A DNA stretch of 43,221 bases from Bacteroidales bacterium UBA4345 (GCA_002396385.1 DGTD01000038.1:2876-46096), one strand, 5' to 3'; positions 35,001-42,942 are shown, counted from the first letter of the stretch. Notes: generated from the letters alone by a model not told the origin. Translations and numbers: made by a program.

Positions 35001-35494
35001 ACAACCAACAGCCTCAGGCCGAGAAGAAGGTAGAAAACAAGGCTGAAGAAAAGACGCAAGAGCCTATTGTCCCTCAGAAAACCGCTCCAAAGGAAAAGAA
35101 GGAACTGAAAAAGTATAAAGGGCTGTACACCTACGATGTCGATGCCGACCATAAGTTTGTTATTATCGTCACCAAAGAAGAGGCCGATGTTACCAATCTG
35201 ATTGAGGCCATCAACAAGTTCAACAGCGAGAAACAGCCGCTCCTCAACCTGAAAGTTTCTAAAACAGCAGGTAAAGGATTTAGCCAAATGCTGGAAGTCG
35301 GCATCCTGCCAGGTGCGAAGACTGCCAAGTCGTACCTGTTGCAGTTAGCTAAAGACGACGGATTGCGCGATGCGCTCGACAAAGTGCCACACCGTAGGAT
35401 TGTGATATCTGAAGACAATTTGGAAGCGCTTAAATCGTCTGGCAACATCAATGTCTATATGGAACTGTTCCGTCGATTGTATCTTGGCCGTTAA
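32090..35494 (+). CDS. porW: Type IX secretion/gliding lipoprotein PorW (SprE)
   Basis: An outer-membrane-associated TPR lipoprotein of about 1134 residues that in type IX secretion links trans-envelope components. From TTG 32090 the start reads (M)KTRQTYLFLAVASVIALSGC, a lipoprotein signal with the lipobox at C21; a TTG at 32057 would add 11 residues. CSTKKNT followed by a Tyr/Asn-rich stretch (TTKYNVYFNANEAYKKGEKK) is the family's conserved start. TPR-like helices follow to about residue 750, then a Lys/Glu/Pro-rich linker (about 940-1010) and a C-terminal domain (YDVDADHKFVIIV...). porX follows after 13 bases. Confidence 0.85.
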   Translation: MKTRQTYLFLAVASVIALSGCSTKKNTAGRRFYHSFTTKYNVYFNANEAYKKGEKKVEDQYQPDYSHIIDMFAISNKSTQGIAKTDMTIVETKCQKAIKEHSIKKKPKKDVNRTRDPKYMEFYNKEEFNKKMYDVWLLLGKAKFYSNDYLAASATFTYIIKHFPENKELVAEASVWKARALREMDWTYEAEGTLENLSDEAFTPSINGFYSATYADLKIKNGELAEALPYLYTAIENEKKKKIKTRYRFVAAQICQALGQNAKAYELYGQVIKSSPNYQMAFNSRIRQTEVYEGQDSEALIKSLLKMAKKNNNKDYLDQIYYAIGNVYLRKQDTTNAIANYKLSIEKSTRNGLDKAQSLITLGTLYYNKAEYIKAEPCFTDAVVLIDQNYPNYTRINNLAQVLGELAQQYNIVHLQDSLIALSKMSKVEQLAAAQRQIELLKEEERKEQERIRQEELRNKQLDTEIENMAIMDKRAMGGVQTADWYFYNPKTVSKGKLEFQRKFGNRRLEDNWNRKNKAFIAIDDNTDNTSTELEEGNEATDNDSTPKLQNSVVDNKNPQYYLNQIPKGEEQIATANKQIADALFEMANIYNDKLNDNKKAEETYNEFVHRFPNDPRGADALFVCYRNQEKEGNEAGKDKYKSELLAKFPDSKYAKILSQPNFRAQLERMMAMEDSIYEQTYKDYLNSEYNKVMSTANRMEKEFPVSPLIPKFMLLKSLSAGKLGDKDSLTNSLNTLLARYPNSDVATMAKDVLALMAQGNTPQAGNNSNLANIREKVLNDSIATGEPKLKGFRYNEKTPYLYYLITDPAEVKENWLLYYTASYNFTKFLVKDFDLRVKNGTLVVSGLDNLEEALWYAKGIDEDNDMNKLLQGKKHRSLVISAENSELIGRGFTIEQYEQFYQDSIVHRKKQKASTKIELIGEEKAIDSLKNAASKIAVKTGDDLMKTNSTIKQNEPKENEVKKEEPKKEDNQQPQAEKKVENKAEEKTQEPIVPQKTAPKEKKELKKYKGLYTYDVDADHKFVIIVTKEEADVTNLIEAINKFNSEKQPLLNLKVSKTAGKGFSQMLEVGILPGAKTAKSYLLQLAKDDGLRDALDKVPHRRIVISEDNLEALKSSGNINVYMELFRRLYLGR

Positions 35495-35507
35495 AAAACG
35501 ATAGATT

Positions 35508-37055
35508 ATGGGAAAAGAAAGAATTCTTTGGGCTGACGACGAAATAGAGTTACTGAAAGCCCATGTTATGTTTTTAGAGTCAAAAGGATTTTCTGTCGTC
35601 TGCGTCAACAATGGTCAAGATGCAGTGGAAGCTTGCCAAAACGAGCACTTCGATATTGTTTTCCTAGATGAGAATATGCCGGGGTTGAGTGGATTGGAAT
35701 CGCTTGCAAGAATAAAGGAAATAGACAATACGGTGCCTATTGTAATGATAACTAAAAGCGAGGAAGAAGATTTGATGAATCAGGCCATTGGTAACAAAAT
35801 TGCCGATTATCTGATTAAACCTGTCAATCCGAGCCAAATACTCCTTTCTTTAAAAAAGAACATACACAAACAAGAAATCATACAAGAAACCACGACCGAC
35901 AGTTACCGCTCGGCATTTGGCAACATCGGCATGCAGATAAACGATTCCCTGACGTTCAACGACTGGATTGAGGTTTATAAGAAACTCGTTTATTGGGAAC
36001 TAGAATTGGCGTCTTCCGGCAACAATATGGACCAGATCTTAAAAATGCAGAAAGACGAAGCCAACTCTACGTTTGTCAAATTCATCAAGCGGAATTACGA
36101 GAAATGGTTTGAGCAAGGTGCCGAACGCCCGATGATGAGTCAAGACATTATGCACAAAAAGGTGTTTCCGATGCTTGATGCGGGCGAAAAGGTCTTTTTC
36201 GTTGTTTTCGACAATCTCCGTTTCGACCAATGGAGGGCGGTGAAAGAATTATTCAGAAACGAATATATTATTGAGGAAGAACAGCTCTACTGTGCCATGC
36301 TGCCTACATCGACACAATATGCACGTAATGCTATTTTCGCGGGTTTAACCCCACTTCAGATAAAGAACATGTATCCCAAGCTCTGGGTAGACGAAGACGA
36401 GGAAGAAGGTAAGAACAAGTACGAGGAAGAACTGATTAGGACACAAATTGAGCGGTTTAGGAAAAAATACACTTTCAGTTATCATAAAATTAACGACACG
36501 ACCAGTGGCTCGAAACTTGTTGCCAACCTGAAACAAAACCTCGATAAACAATTGAACGTTGTTGTCTTCAATTTTGTAGACATGCTGTCGCATGCGCGTA
36601 CCGACTCTAAAATGATCAGAGAGTTAGCTGCTGACGATAGCGGATACCGCTCGTTAACAACTTCCTGGTTCAAGCATTCTTCTATTATGGATTTCTTCCA
36701 ACAGGTTTCTAAAACTGGATATAAAGTTGTTATTACTACCGACCATGGAACCATCAAAGTAAGCAATGCCATTAAAGTGGTTGGCGATAAGAACACGAAC
36801 ACCAACCTTCGTTATAAAGAAGGGAAAAACCTCGATTACAACCCTAAAGAGGTTTTCAACATAACAAAACCTGAGCGAATTGGTTTGCCGTCACCAAACA
36901 TCAGTACACACTTTATTTTTGCTTGCAACGACGACTTCTTTGCTTATCCGAATAACTACAACTACTACGTGCAGTACTACAAGAACACATTCCAACATGG
37001 AGGAATATCGATGGAGGAAATGCTGGTTCCGCTAGTCACCCTTAAAGGGAAATAA
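35508..37055 (+). CDS. porX: PorX response regulator with PglZ/alkaline phosphatase-like domain
   Basis: A 515-residue cytoplasmic regulator of type IX secretion. The receiver domain (1-125) has D54 in IVFLDENMPG and K in YLIKPVNP. After a helical linker the PglZ/alkaline phosphatase-superfamily domain follows, with VFDNLRFDQW, the LPTSTQYARNAIF nucleophile region, NFVDMLSHA and the metal-binding TTDHG. In P. gingivalis PorX responds to PorY and controls T9SS genes, and its PglZ domain hydrolyses nucleotide signals. It is directly downstream of porW, with which it is probably co-transcribed. Confidence 0.9.
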   Translation: MGKERILWADDEIELLKAHVMFLESKGFSVVCVNNGQDAVEACQNEHFDIVFLDENMPGLSGLESLARIKEIDNTVPIVMITKSEEEDLMNQAIGNKIADYLIKPVNPSQILLSLKKNIHKQEIIQETTTDSYRSAFGNIGMQINDSLTFNDWIEVYKKLVYWELELASSGNNMDQILKMQKDEANSTFVKFIKRNYEKWFEQGAERPMMSQDIMHKKVFPMLDAGEKVFFVVFDNLRFDQWRAVKELFRNEYIIEEEQLYCAMLPTSTQYARNAIFAGLTPLQIKNMYPKLWVDEDEEEGKNKYEEELIRTQIERFRKKYTFSYHKINDTTSGSKLVANLKQNLDKQLNVVVFNFVDMLSHARTDSKMIRELAADDSGYRSLTTSWFKHSSIMDFFQQVSKTGYKVVITTDHGTIKVSNAIKVVGDKNTNTNLRYKEGKNLDYNPKEVFNITKPERIGLPSPNISTHFIFACNDDFFAYPNNYNYYVQYYKNTFQHGGISMEEMLVPLVTLKGK

Positions 37056-37057
37056 AA

Positions 37058-37088
37058 AAGAAGGCAGCCTTCAAAAAGCTGCCTTCTT
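37058..37088. terminator. Bidirectional terminator between porX and purM
   Basis: A perfect 11-bp stem, aagaaggcagc / gctgccttctt, with a 9-nt loop, A-rich before and T-rich after. It serves both convergent genes. Confidence 0.85.
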
Positions 37089-37110
37089 CCTTTTCTATTT
37101 AGTCGCTCTA

Positions 37111-38283
37111 TTAGCCTTCGTAGTGGAACTGGCCATAAGGACTGGTAATGTCAACCTCGGCCTTATCGGAAGCCTCTACGCGCCCCACAATCTGTGCGTC
37201 GATACCAAACGACTTCGTAATGTCGATAACCTTCTGTGCGTCTTCTGGCTTAACGTACACTTCCATACGGTGACCCATATTGAAGACTTTATACATTTCC
37301 TGCCAATCGGTACCACTCTGTTCCTGAATGGTCTTGAACAAAGGAGGAATAGGGAACATGTTGTCTTTAACAACACGCAGATTCTTGATGAAATGAAGAA
37401 TTTTTGTCTGAGCACCACCAGAGCAATGAATCATACCATGCACTTTTGGCCGCATTTCATCGAGCAATTTCTTGATAACAGGGGCATAAGTCCTTGTTGG
37501 AGACAAAACCAATTTTCCTGCATTTAGCGGAGAACCATCGACAGAATCGGTCAGTTTCAACCCACCAGAGTAAACCAGTTCATCTGGTACATTGGCATCG
37601 AAACTTTCAGGATATTTTTCAGCCAGATATTTCGAGAACACATCATGGCGGGCAGAGGTTAAACCATTGCTACCCATACCACCGTTGTATTCCTTTTCAT
37701 AAGTTGCCTTACCATAAGAGGCCATACCCACAATTACATCGCCAGGAGCGATATTCTTGTTGTCGACAACGTCGGAACGCTTCATACGGCAGGTAACAGT
37801 ACTATCAACAATAATCGTTCTTACCAAGTCGCCCACATCAGCAGTTTCACCGCCCGTAGCATAAACACCGACACCCATTTCACGCAGTTCGGCCAAAAGT
37901 TCGTCAGTGCCGTTAATGATAGCCGAGATAACCTCGCCAGGAACCAACAGTTTGTTACGGCCAATCGTCGATGAAACCAATATATTGTCGGTAGCACCCA
38001 CACAAAGGAGGTCGTCGATGTTCATAATCAGCGCATCTTGGGCAATACCCTTCCAAACAGACAAGTCGCCTGTCTCTTTCCAATACAGGTATGCGAGAGA
38101 CGATTTTGTGCCGGCTCCATCGGCATGCATAATGTTGCAGTAATCTGGGTCGCCCCCCAGAATGTCTGGAATAATCTTACAAAATGCAGTTGGATATAAT
38201 CCTTTGTCAATATTTTTTATGGCGTTGTGCACATCTTCTTTAGTAGCAGAAACGCCACGCATAATATATCTCTGATCGGCCAT
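37111..38283 (-). CDS. purM: Phosphoribosylformylglycinamidine cyclo-ligase (AIR synthase)
   Basis: A 390-residue enzyme from ATG 38283; the longer frame upstream is unlikely. It closes the imidazole ring using ATP in purine synthesis. Family features: the N-terminal glycine-rich/ATP region (ADGAGTKSSLAYLYWKETGD), then QDALIMNIDDLLCVGATD, the GVGVYATGGETADVGDLV loop, and ASYGKATYEKEYNGGMGSN. In the Bacteroidetes PurM branch the C-terminus is slightly extended. It has its own -7 box upstream (38308-38315). Confidence 0.9.
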   Translation of the reverse strand: MADQRYIMRGVSATKEDVHNAIKNIDKGLYPTAFCKIIPDILGGDPDYCNIMHADGAGTKSSLAYLYWKETGDLSVWKGIAQDALIMNIDDLLCVGATDNILVSSTIGRNKLLVPGEVISAIINGTDELLAELREMGVGVYATGGETADVGDLVRTIIVDSTVTCRMKRSDVVDNKNIAPGDVIVGMASYGKATYEKEYNGGMGSNGLTSARHDVFSKYLAEKYPESFDANVPDELVYSGGLKLTDSVDGSPLNAGKLVLSPTRTYAPVIKKLLDEMRPKVHGMIHCSGGAQTKILHFIKNLRVVKDNMFPIPPLFKTIQEQSGTDWQEMYKVFNMGHRMEVYVKPEDAQKVIDITKSFGIDAQIVGRVEASDKAEVDITSPYGQFHYEG

Positions 38284-38307
38284 ACAATGTGATTTAAATT
38301 CTAAGCG

Positions 38308-38315
38308 CAAATTTA
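38308..38315 (-). promoter_or_regulatory. Candidate -7 box of purM
   Basis: The reverse strand reads TAAATTTG, a match to TAnnTTTG, 25 bases before the purM start. No strong -33 TTTG is at the right distance. Confidence 0.5.
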
Positions 38316-38387
38316 AGGAAATTTTAGCAAAAAGATAAGAGAAGCACTCTTTGTTTGGATTTCACTCCGAAAAAACGACCATTCAAC

Positions 38388-38419
38388 AAAAAAGCGTGGC
38401 AGTCTGCGACTACCACGCT
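38388..38419 (-). terminator. Terminator after the SH3-domain gene
   Basis: The stem agcgtggcagtc / gactaccacgct has one mismatch and a 3-nt loop, with a T run on the reverse strand side. Confidence 0.8.
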
Positions 38420-38445
38420 ATCATTTTTTTTAGAATTCTATTAGA

Positions 38446-38913
38446 TTAACCAAAGAGGTCAGTTGAGTCAATCAACTTAGAGCTCTGAGCTGCAGCTTCA
38501 GCGAGGTTGACGTCGGCAGAAGTAACCTGAGTAAGATACTGAAGAGAAGCATAAGCCTTCTTACCGTTAAACTCAACTTCAGCCCAATCGCCGTCGGTGC
38601 TAACAACCTTAAGAACCTGTCCCTTTGCAGCCTGACCGAGAACTTCGGCAGAAGTTGAAGCAGCAGAACGGATATTGAGGTTTGCGCTATTAGTTGTTAC
38701 TTCGTAAGCATTGTCAGCCTGAGCAAGGTAAGCGGCAGCACAGTAACCCGATTTGCCGTTAACTTCAACCTTTGCCCAACCATTTTCTACTGAAAGAACT
38801 TCAACGAGTGCGCCCTTTGCAAGTTTTGCAACAACTGCTGCAGAAGTATCGCCAGCAGCACGTACGTTCAAGTTACCTTCTTCGGTCTTTACTTCAAAAA
38901 TGTTTTTAGCCAT
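38446..38913 (-). CDS. Protein with two bacterial SH3 domains
   Basis: A 155-residue protein with two SH3b repeats: residues 5-65 (EGNLNVRAAGDTSAAVVAKL...WAKVEVNGKSGYCAAAYL) and 70-130 (SANLNIRSAASTSAEVLGQA...WAEVEFNGKKAYASLQYL). SH3b domains usually bind cell-wall peptides, but no signal peptide is visible, so location is unclear; it may act inside the cell. The start at ATG 38913 is the only one that includes the whole first domain. It lies between purM and an Ala-rich lipoprotein. Confidence 0.8.
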   Translation of the reverse strand: MAKNIFEVKTEEGNLNVRAAGDTSAAVVAKLAKGALVEVLSVENGWAKVEVNGKSGYCAAAYLAQADNAYEVTTNSANLNIRSAASTSAEVLGQAAKGQVLKVVSTDGDWAEVEFNGKKAYASLQYLTQVTSADVNLAEAAAQSSKLIDSTDLFG

Positions 38914-39006
38914 ATTCGAATAAAAATAAAGTGAGAAAAAACAGAAACCGTTAAAGCTAAAAAAACAAAAACAGTCTCTAAATAAAAAAATCTAAACTAG
39001 AAGAAA

Positions 39007-39378
39007 TTACTTCTTGCTGAGTTCAAGTTCTTTCTTTACGATATTTTCGCCTACAGTCTTGAAGAGTTCCTGCAACTGAGCCTTGTCTGCATCAGAAAGA
39101 GCGTCAGCAACAGTCTTGATGTTAGCTTTGAATTCGTTATACTTGTCAGCAGCAGCCTTGAGGTCTTCAGAAGTAGCAGCGACTTCAACAAGCTTTGCAA
39201 TTTCATTAAGCTGTTCCATTGCAGATGGAGCAACAGCAGCTTCAGGAGCAGCAGTTTCAGCAGGAGCCGCAGTTTCAGTAGCAGCAGGTTCTTCTACCTT
39301 ATTATCAGCAGCTTTTTTGTTACAAGAAGTGAAAACCAATGCCAAAGAGGCAACACTAATAAAGAAAAATTTTTTCAT
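39007..39378 (-). CDS. Small Ala/Glu-rich lipoprotein, unknown
   Basis: A 123-residue lipoprotein. The signal MKKFFFISVASLALVFTSC ends at a lipobox cysteine (C19), followed by an Ala/Pro/Glu-rich linker (EEPAATETAAPAETAAPEAA) and a helical domain (EDLKAAADKYNEFKANIK ... ELFKTVGENIVKKEL). I recognise no family. It probably sits in the outer membrane facing the periplasm. Confidence 0.72.
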   Translation of the reverse strand: MKKFFFISVASLALVFTSCNKKAADNKVEEPAATETAAPAETAAPEAAVAPSAMEQLNEIAKLVEVAATSEDLKAAADKYNEFKANIKTVADALSDADKAQLQELFKTVGENIVKKELELSKK

Positions 39379-39634
39379 TTTTTTAGATAGTAAAATAAAT
39401 TAATAGAAGTCTTTTTGTTTAGGAACAATTACATCTACGTAACCAGTCCTCTATTTCTTTAGATCGGTTGTACATAGATTATCAATCATTACAAAATTGC
39501 ATTTTTATTTTAATATTTCAAAAATTAAGTCCCAAAAAAAACATCATTCTCTCACATTTTAACATTCTAGTTTAGATACTTGAACATGATTATAAAAACC
39601 TCACCATAATCAACAAAAAGAATTCGTTTCGTAT
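39379..39634. other. AT-rich intergenic region
   Basis: A 256-bp AT-rich gap upstream of the lipoprotein gene and downstream of the channel gene. I see no RNA gene, strong hairpin or good promoter consensus in it, though the lipoprotein promoter must be here. Confidence 0.4.
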
Positions 39635-41464
39635 TTATTCTGTCTGAATCAACGGGAAACCATATCCATACTCCTCCATTTCACCGGTATTTATCTGCCC
39701 GTCAGAATCCAGATGCTGCTTAATAACACGTGCCATTGTTTGGGCAATAGCCAAATAGGCTGAATTCCTACAAGTGACATCATAAGAAAAAAAGATGGAG
39801 AATGCATTCATCCTTTCAGGTGCTCCTATTATCCGGCCAATGTTTGAGGCATTGCTTGTATCAAAATACCGGTCACAATCGCACAGCAATCCATAACCTT
39901 TTTGCAAATCTACAGACAATGCACTGTAAAGTTCAGAAAAAACCGAAGCATCAGCCAAAGGTTTCTGCTGCAGTCCCGCCCCTTTTGCCACTCCTGTAGA
40001 GAAATGGACAGCCGTATCATAGCGCTCGTTTGTCGATAAAAGGAATATAACCCACTTCCCGCTTGATAATTCTGCAACATCGTTCAAGAACTGTTGAAGG
40101 CACTTTACCTCCTTTTCTTTTTCGTTCTTTACGTCCAACTTTTTTTCGATTTCCGATTCCACCGATCTCTTTCCCACGATAGCAGTCCAGACTCTTTCTA
40201 GAACAGACACAGAATTCACAATTTTTTCTCCTGAGTCTTCAAAGTATTGTTTGTTGATGTTGTAATAAGAAACATGATGCAACGGATTCGATTCTGCCTC
40301 CTTACTTAAATAGTTAAAGCCACCCATCATAGCCAAATAATAGGCAAAATTCCCCATAGCTGGCTGATCGTAACTCGACGTAGACACAATAGTAACATTA
40401 GAGTTCCGATTAATTCGGCAGCCATAATCAGTATTCGTAAAGAAATTCTCCACCACCAATTTATCTTGCGGACGCAATTCTCTTGGAATCGTTTTAGCCA
40501 TATTGCAAAAGCGGAAATTATTGGAATTATGCACAATATCTAATATTTCCTCAATAGATAGTTGAAGTTTAATCTGAATATCTTCAACCGAAGCATGTAA
40601 AGGAACGACCCTGTAATTCGTAAAACGGTCCAACTCGCGCTTAAAGGCGTATTTTAGTTTCAACTTGTTTTCTTCAAGACGCTCTAGGCGTTTCTTTTCC
40701 TCCATTACATCGACAAAAGCCGATCCCAACAAGCCGGCAGGCACCGCCACAATTGCGATGTTGAGGATGCCTAGTAAATAGGTTATCAGCCGACCCGCAC
40801 TCGTAACAGGCGGATTGTTGACAACATATTGTCCCGAGTCGCCGGCAAACTGTCCGAACGCCCAAAGAAAAGCATCGAGCCCATTTTTAAACTTATCCGG
40901 CTGTGCCTCATGCTCTACGAAAAAAAGGGAAAAAGCAAGCAAGATTGTCACAACCAACAAAAATTGCAGCGAAACCATCATTTCCCTACTTTTCGACAAT
41001 GCCGCCCTTTTCAACAACGCAAACGACTTCATATACCGGAAGAACCGCAGCAACCTTAACACCCTGAACATCTTAAAGGTTGTGTAACCGATAGGGACAA
41101 AGAGGTTCACGTAAAACGGAAAAGTTGAAATAATGTCAATGAATCCAAAGAAAGTAAAACAATACCTTATACGTCCCCAAAAGCCAGAAAACCTTCTGTC
41201 GATTAAATCGGCAGTCCATATTCTTAGCGCCACTTCTACAGTGAAAAATGCGGTAGTGAAAAAGTCGATGTAGCGAAGTAAGTCTGTATATTGCGATTCA
41301 ATGGAGTCGAAAGTGCTAAAAAATATCTCTATTGTAGAGAGTACAATGACAGACAAAATCAAGAAATCGGCATAATTTCGCCACTGGTTGGTTTCGAAGT
41401 CATCGTCAAAAACGTTAGCCAGTTTAGATTTTAATGTGTCAACAGAATTGAGTTTGTTTCCCAT
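39635..41464 (-). CDS. Voltage-gated ion-channel-like transporter with large cytosolic domain
   Basis: A 609-residue protein from ATG 41464; the frame extends 21 codons upstream, but those residues are not plausible. Residues 30-185 form S1-S5-like helices, with an S4 segment FRVLRLLRFFRYM bearing R134, R137, R140 and R143. The pore region (198-222) reads WAFGQFAGDSGQY, not the TVGYG of K+ channels, so selectivity is unknown. S6 follows (ILNIAIVAVPAGLLGSAF). The remaining 350 residues are cytosolic, with a coiled coil (KRLERLEENKLKLKY) and a domain I do not recognise. Confidence 0.75.
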   Translation of the reverse strand: MGNKLNSVDTLKSKLANVFDDDFETNQWRNYADFLILSVIVLSTIEIFFSTFDSIESQYTDLLRYIDFFTTAFFTVEVALRIWTADLIDRRFSGFWGRIRYCFTFFGFIDIISTFPFYVNLFVPIGYTTFKMFRVLRLLRFFRYMKSFALLKRAALSKSREMMVSLQFLLVVTILLAFSLFFVEHEAQPDKFKNGLDAFLWAFGQFAGDSGQYVVNNPPVTSAGRLITYLLGILNIAIVAVPAGLLGSAFVDVMEEKKRLERLEENKLKLKYAFKRELDRFTNYRVVPLHASVEDIQIKLQLSIEEILDIVHNSNNFRFCNMAKTIPRELRPQDKLVVENFFTNTDYGCRINRNSNVTIVSTSSYDQPAMGNFAYYLAMMGGFNYLSKEAESNPLHHVSYYNINKQYFEDSGEKIVNSVSVLERVWTAIVGKRSVESEIEKKLDVKNEKEKEVKCLQQFLNDVAELSSGKWVIFLLSTNERYDTAVHFSTGVAKGAGLQQKPLADASVFSELYSALSVDLQKGYGLLCDCDRYFDTSNASNIGRIIGAPERMNAFSIFFSYDVTCRNSAYLAIAQTMARVIKQHLDSDGQINTGEMEEYGYGFPLIQTE

Positions 41465-41515
41465 GTTTTTACAGCGACTAGTTAATGAATCCACAATAAG
41501 GGATTGTGTATAATA

Positions 41516-41523
41516 CAAAGTTA
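41516..41523 (-). promoter_or_regulatory. Candidate -7 box of the channel gene
   Basis: The reverse strand reads TAACTTTG, a match to TAnnTTTG, about 50 bases before ATG 41464. No TTTG is at the ideal spacing. Confidence 0.5.
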
Positions 41524-41585
41524 ACAACTTCTTTCAAACCACAGTTGGCAAAAGCGACAACAGATTGCAAATATCTATTGCCTAA

Positions 41586-42278
41586 GTGATAAAATGGTGC
41601 AAGTCTGTCGAATATACGCTAAAACGCATTCTGAAAGATGAACCAACACCCGCCAAGGGACTGGAGAGCAACCCAGCCAAGAAGGCGGAGATGTACAGCC
41701 GCAACCTCCCCTTCTACCTACAACCACAGACCTGCATCTGGCTAAAACTCGCCAAAGGCGGTGCGGAGGCTAGGCTTGGCAGGTTATTCAATGCTGAAAA
41801 ATTAAAGTGCCCCGAGAATTGCAATTTGTGCAAATTACTCGATTTAACGTCAATAAGAAGCATGCATGACAATGGGGATTTAGAACCAACAAATGAAGAA
41901 CGAAAAGCGGTTTTAAATACCTTACCAGTACATGATGCAGTAAAATCGTATGCAAATATGAAAACCGGTCTAATTCTAAAATCGAAAAAATCACTTAAAA
42001 GATTTGTTTATCATGCTTGGACTATAAACCGGCTGGATGCGGAGAAATACATTTGGGAACACCATGAAGAGCTGCAATTTGAGAGAATAAGCGCGCTTGG
42101 GGAAGGAAAAGACAACTCCGAAGGGGCAAAAAAGAACATCCAAAATAAAACAAATAGGGGCGTAATTAATTATGTTGTATACTCATTCGTATACAACGGA
42201 AAGAAATGGATTGTAAAAACTGAACAACACGAAAATGGTTTTGAGATGTTTTACCACATCAGAGAAAGTGACCAATAA
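41586..42278 (+). CDS. Orphan MuF C-terminal toxin cassette (BECR/MuF_C-like nuclease domain)
   Basis: An open frame of 230 residues from GTG 41586; the real start is uncertain, as upstream MuF sequence is missing. Residues 22-85 match the resident MuF linker (AKGLESNPAKKAEMYSRNLP ... KCPENCNLCKLL). The rest (about 86-230) is a different domain: KSKKSLKRFVYHAWTINRLD, then YSFVYNGKKWIVKTEQ and FEMFYHIRE. The layout resembles BECR-fold RNase toxins found at MuF C-termini. The DNA becomes AT-rich just at this switch. The head-morphogenesis domain is absent, so it cannot be packaged as it stands. It is either a silent donor cassette or a stand-alone toxin. Confidence 0.7.
   Translation: MIKWCKSVEYTLKRILKDEPTPAKGLESNPAKKAEMYSRNLPFYLQPQTCIWLKLAKGGAEARLGRLFNAEKLKCPENCNLCKLLDLTSIRSMHDNGDLEPTNEERKAVLNTLPVHDAVKSYANMKTGLILKSKKSLKRFVYHAWTINRLDAEKYIWEHHEELQFERISALGEGKDNSEGAKKNIQNKTNRGVINYVVYSFVYNGKKWIVKTEQHENGFEMFYHIRESDQ
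41649..41836 (+). repeat. Upstream homology arm, orphan copy
   Basis: About 190 bp closely similar to 20123-20310, in the same orientation. Homology to the resident copy starts abruptly near cccgccaagggactggag. Confidence 0.85.
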
Positions 42279-42295
42279 AAAAAACGCATACCACT

Positions 42296-42311
42296 GGTGC
42301 TGCAAAGCACC
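42296..42311 (+). other. GNRA-loop hairpin after the orphan toxin gene
   Basis: The 6-bp stem ggtgct / agcacc has a GCAA loop and lies 17 bases after the stop. It is unlike the 12-bp hairpin that ends the resident toxin module. There is no T run. Confidence 0.4.
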
Positions 42312-42344
42312 TACTTATGTGGATTATGCGGTTGTCATTTCAGA

Positions 42345-42740
42345 CACCACAAAGTTACACAACAATTTTTTAACCAAGCAATTTCAGCCCATGTTTTTAA
42401 ACATAAATTAGAAAATCATGAAACAGACACAGAAATACAGGCAGTTGTCGCTATTTGACGACACTGAGGAAAAGAAAGCCAGCACACCGCTGAGCCAGTT
42501 TGAAGCACCCGAAGAGGAACAGGCGCCCAAAAGGTTGAAGGGCGGCAGTCATAACCCCATCGTCTTCCACGATTACGAGAGCTACGTGGCCAAATTCAAG
42601 GATGGACCGAAGACCACCGACGACACCTACACGCCTAAAGACGTCTACGAGGCGGTGCTCCAGTATGTGGGCGAGGTCTACGACATGACCGGCAAACAGG
42701 TGCTCCGCCCGTTCTACCCTGGCGGCTACTACGAGAATGC
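42345..42740 (+). repeat. Downstream homology arm, orphan copy
   Basis: About 395 bp matching 20927-21316: the reverse promoter box, the palindrome at 42391-42404 and the start of the methyltransferase-like gene. Similarity stops abruptly after gagaatgc. Confidence 0.85.
42350..42357 (-). promoter_or_regulatory. Candidate reverse-strand promoter box, orphan copy
   Basis: TAACTTTG on the reverse strand, identical to the box at 20932-20939, and pointing into the 3' end of the orphan toxin gene. Confidence 0.4.
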
Positions 42741-42801
42741 TGTAAGTTTTTCATATTTCGTTTTTGAGCACGAAAAACACCAAGCGCACGAACCGTCTTA
42801 A
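42418..42801 (+). pseudogene. Truncated methyltransferase-like gene
   Basis: Residues 1-107 parallel the gene at 21000 (MKQTQKYRQLSLFDD..., then TPKDVYEAVLQYVGEVYDM), with an insertion near residues 15-25. After GGYYENA the similarity ends and an unrelated tail of about 20 residues runs to TAA. The DNPPF motif and the whole C-terminal half are missing, so it cannot be active. The break marks the right edge of the phage remnant. Confidence 0.85.
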
Positions 42802-42942
42802 ATCGTTCAATCACACGAAATTATAACGCCAACGGTTTTGAGCCAGATAACTGTTCTGTATTTACAAAGATATAGAATTTATTTTGGTGTTAACCAAAAA
42901 CTTGGGGCTAGAGTTATGAATAGTGTTTTTTACCAACACAAC
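42741..42942. other. Spacer between phage remnant and tmRNA gene
   Basis: About 200 bp of AT-rich sequence with no credible gene. I see no match to known repeats. It holds whatever junction joined the remnant to the host. Confidence 0.4.

Noticed and set aside
34625..35287. 220-codon reverse frame opposite porW
   Set aside because: It is the Phe/Leu-rich mirror of the Lys/Glu-rich linker codons of porW, not a membrane protein gene.
41586..41648. N-terminal residues of the orphan toxin frame as a true protein start
   Set aside because: The stretch before the homology arm has only a GTG start and no visible Shine-Dalgarno sequence or promoter, so I treat the start as unknown rather than as evidence of an expressed protein.
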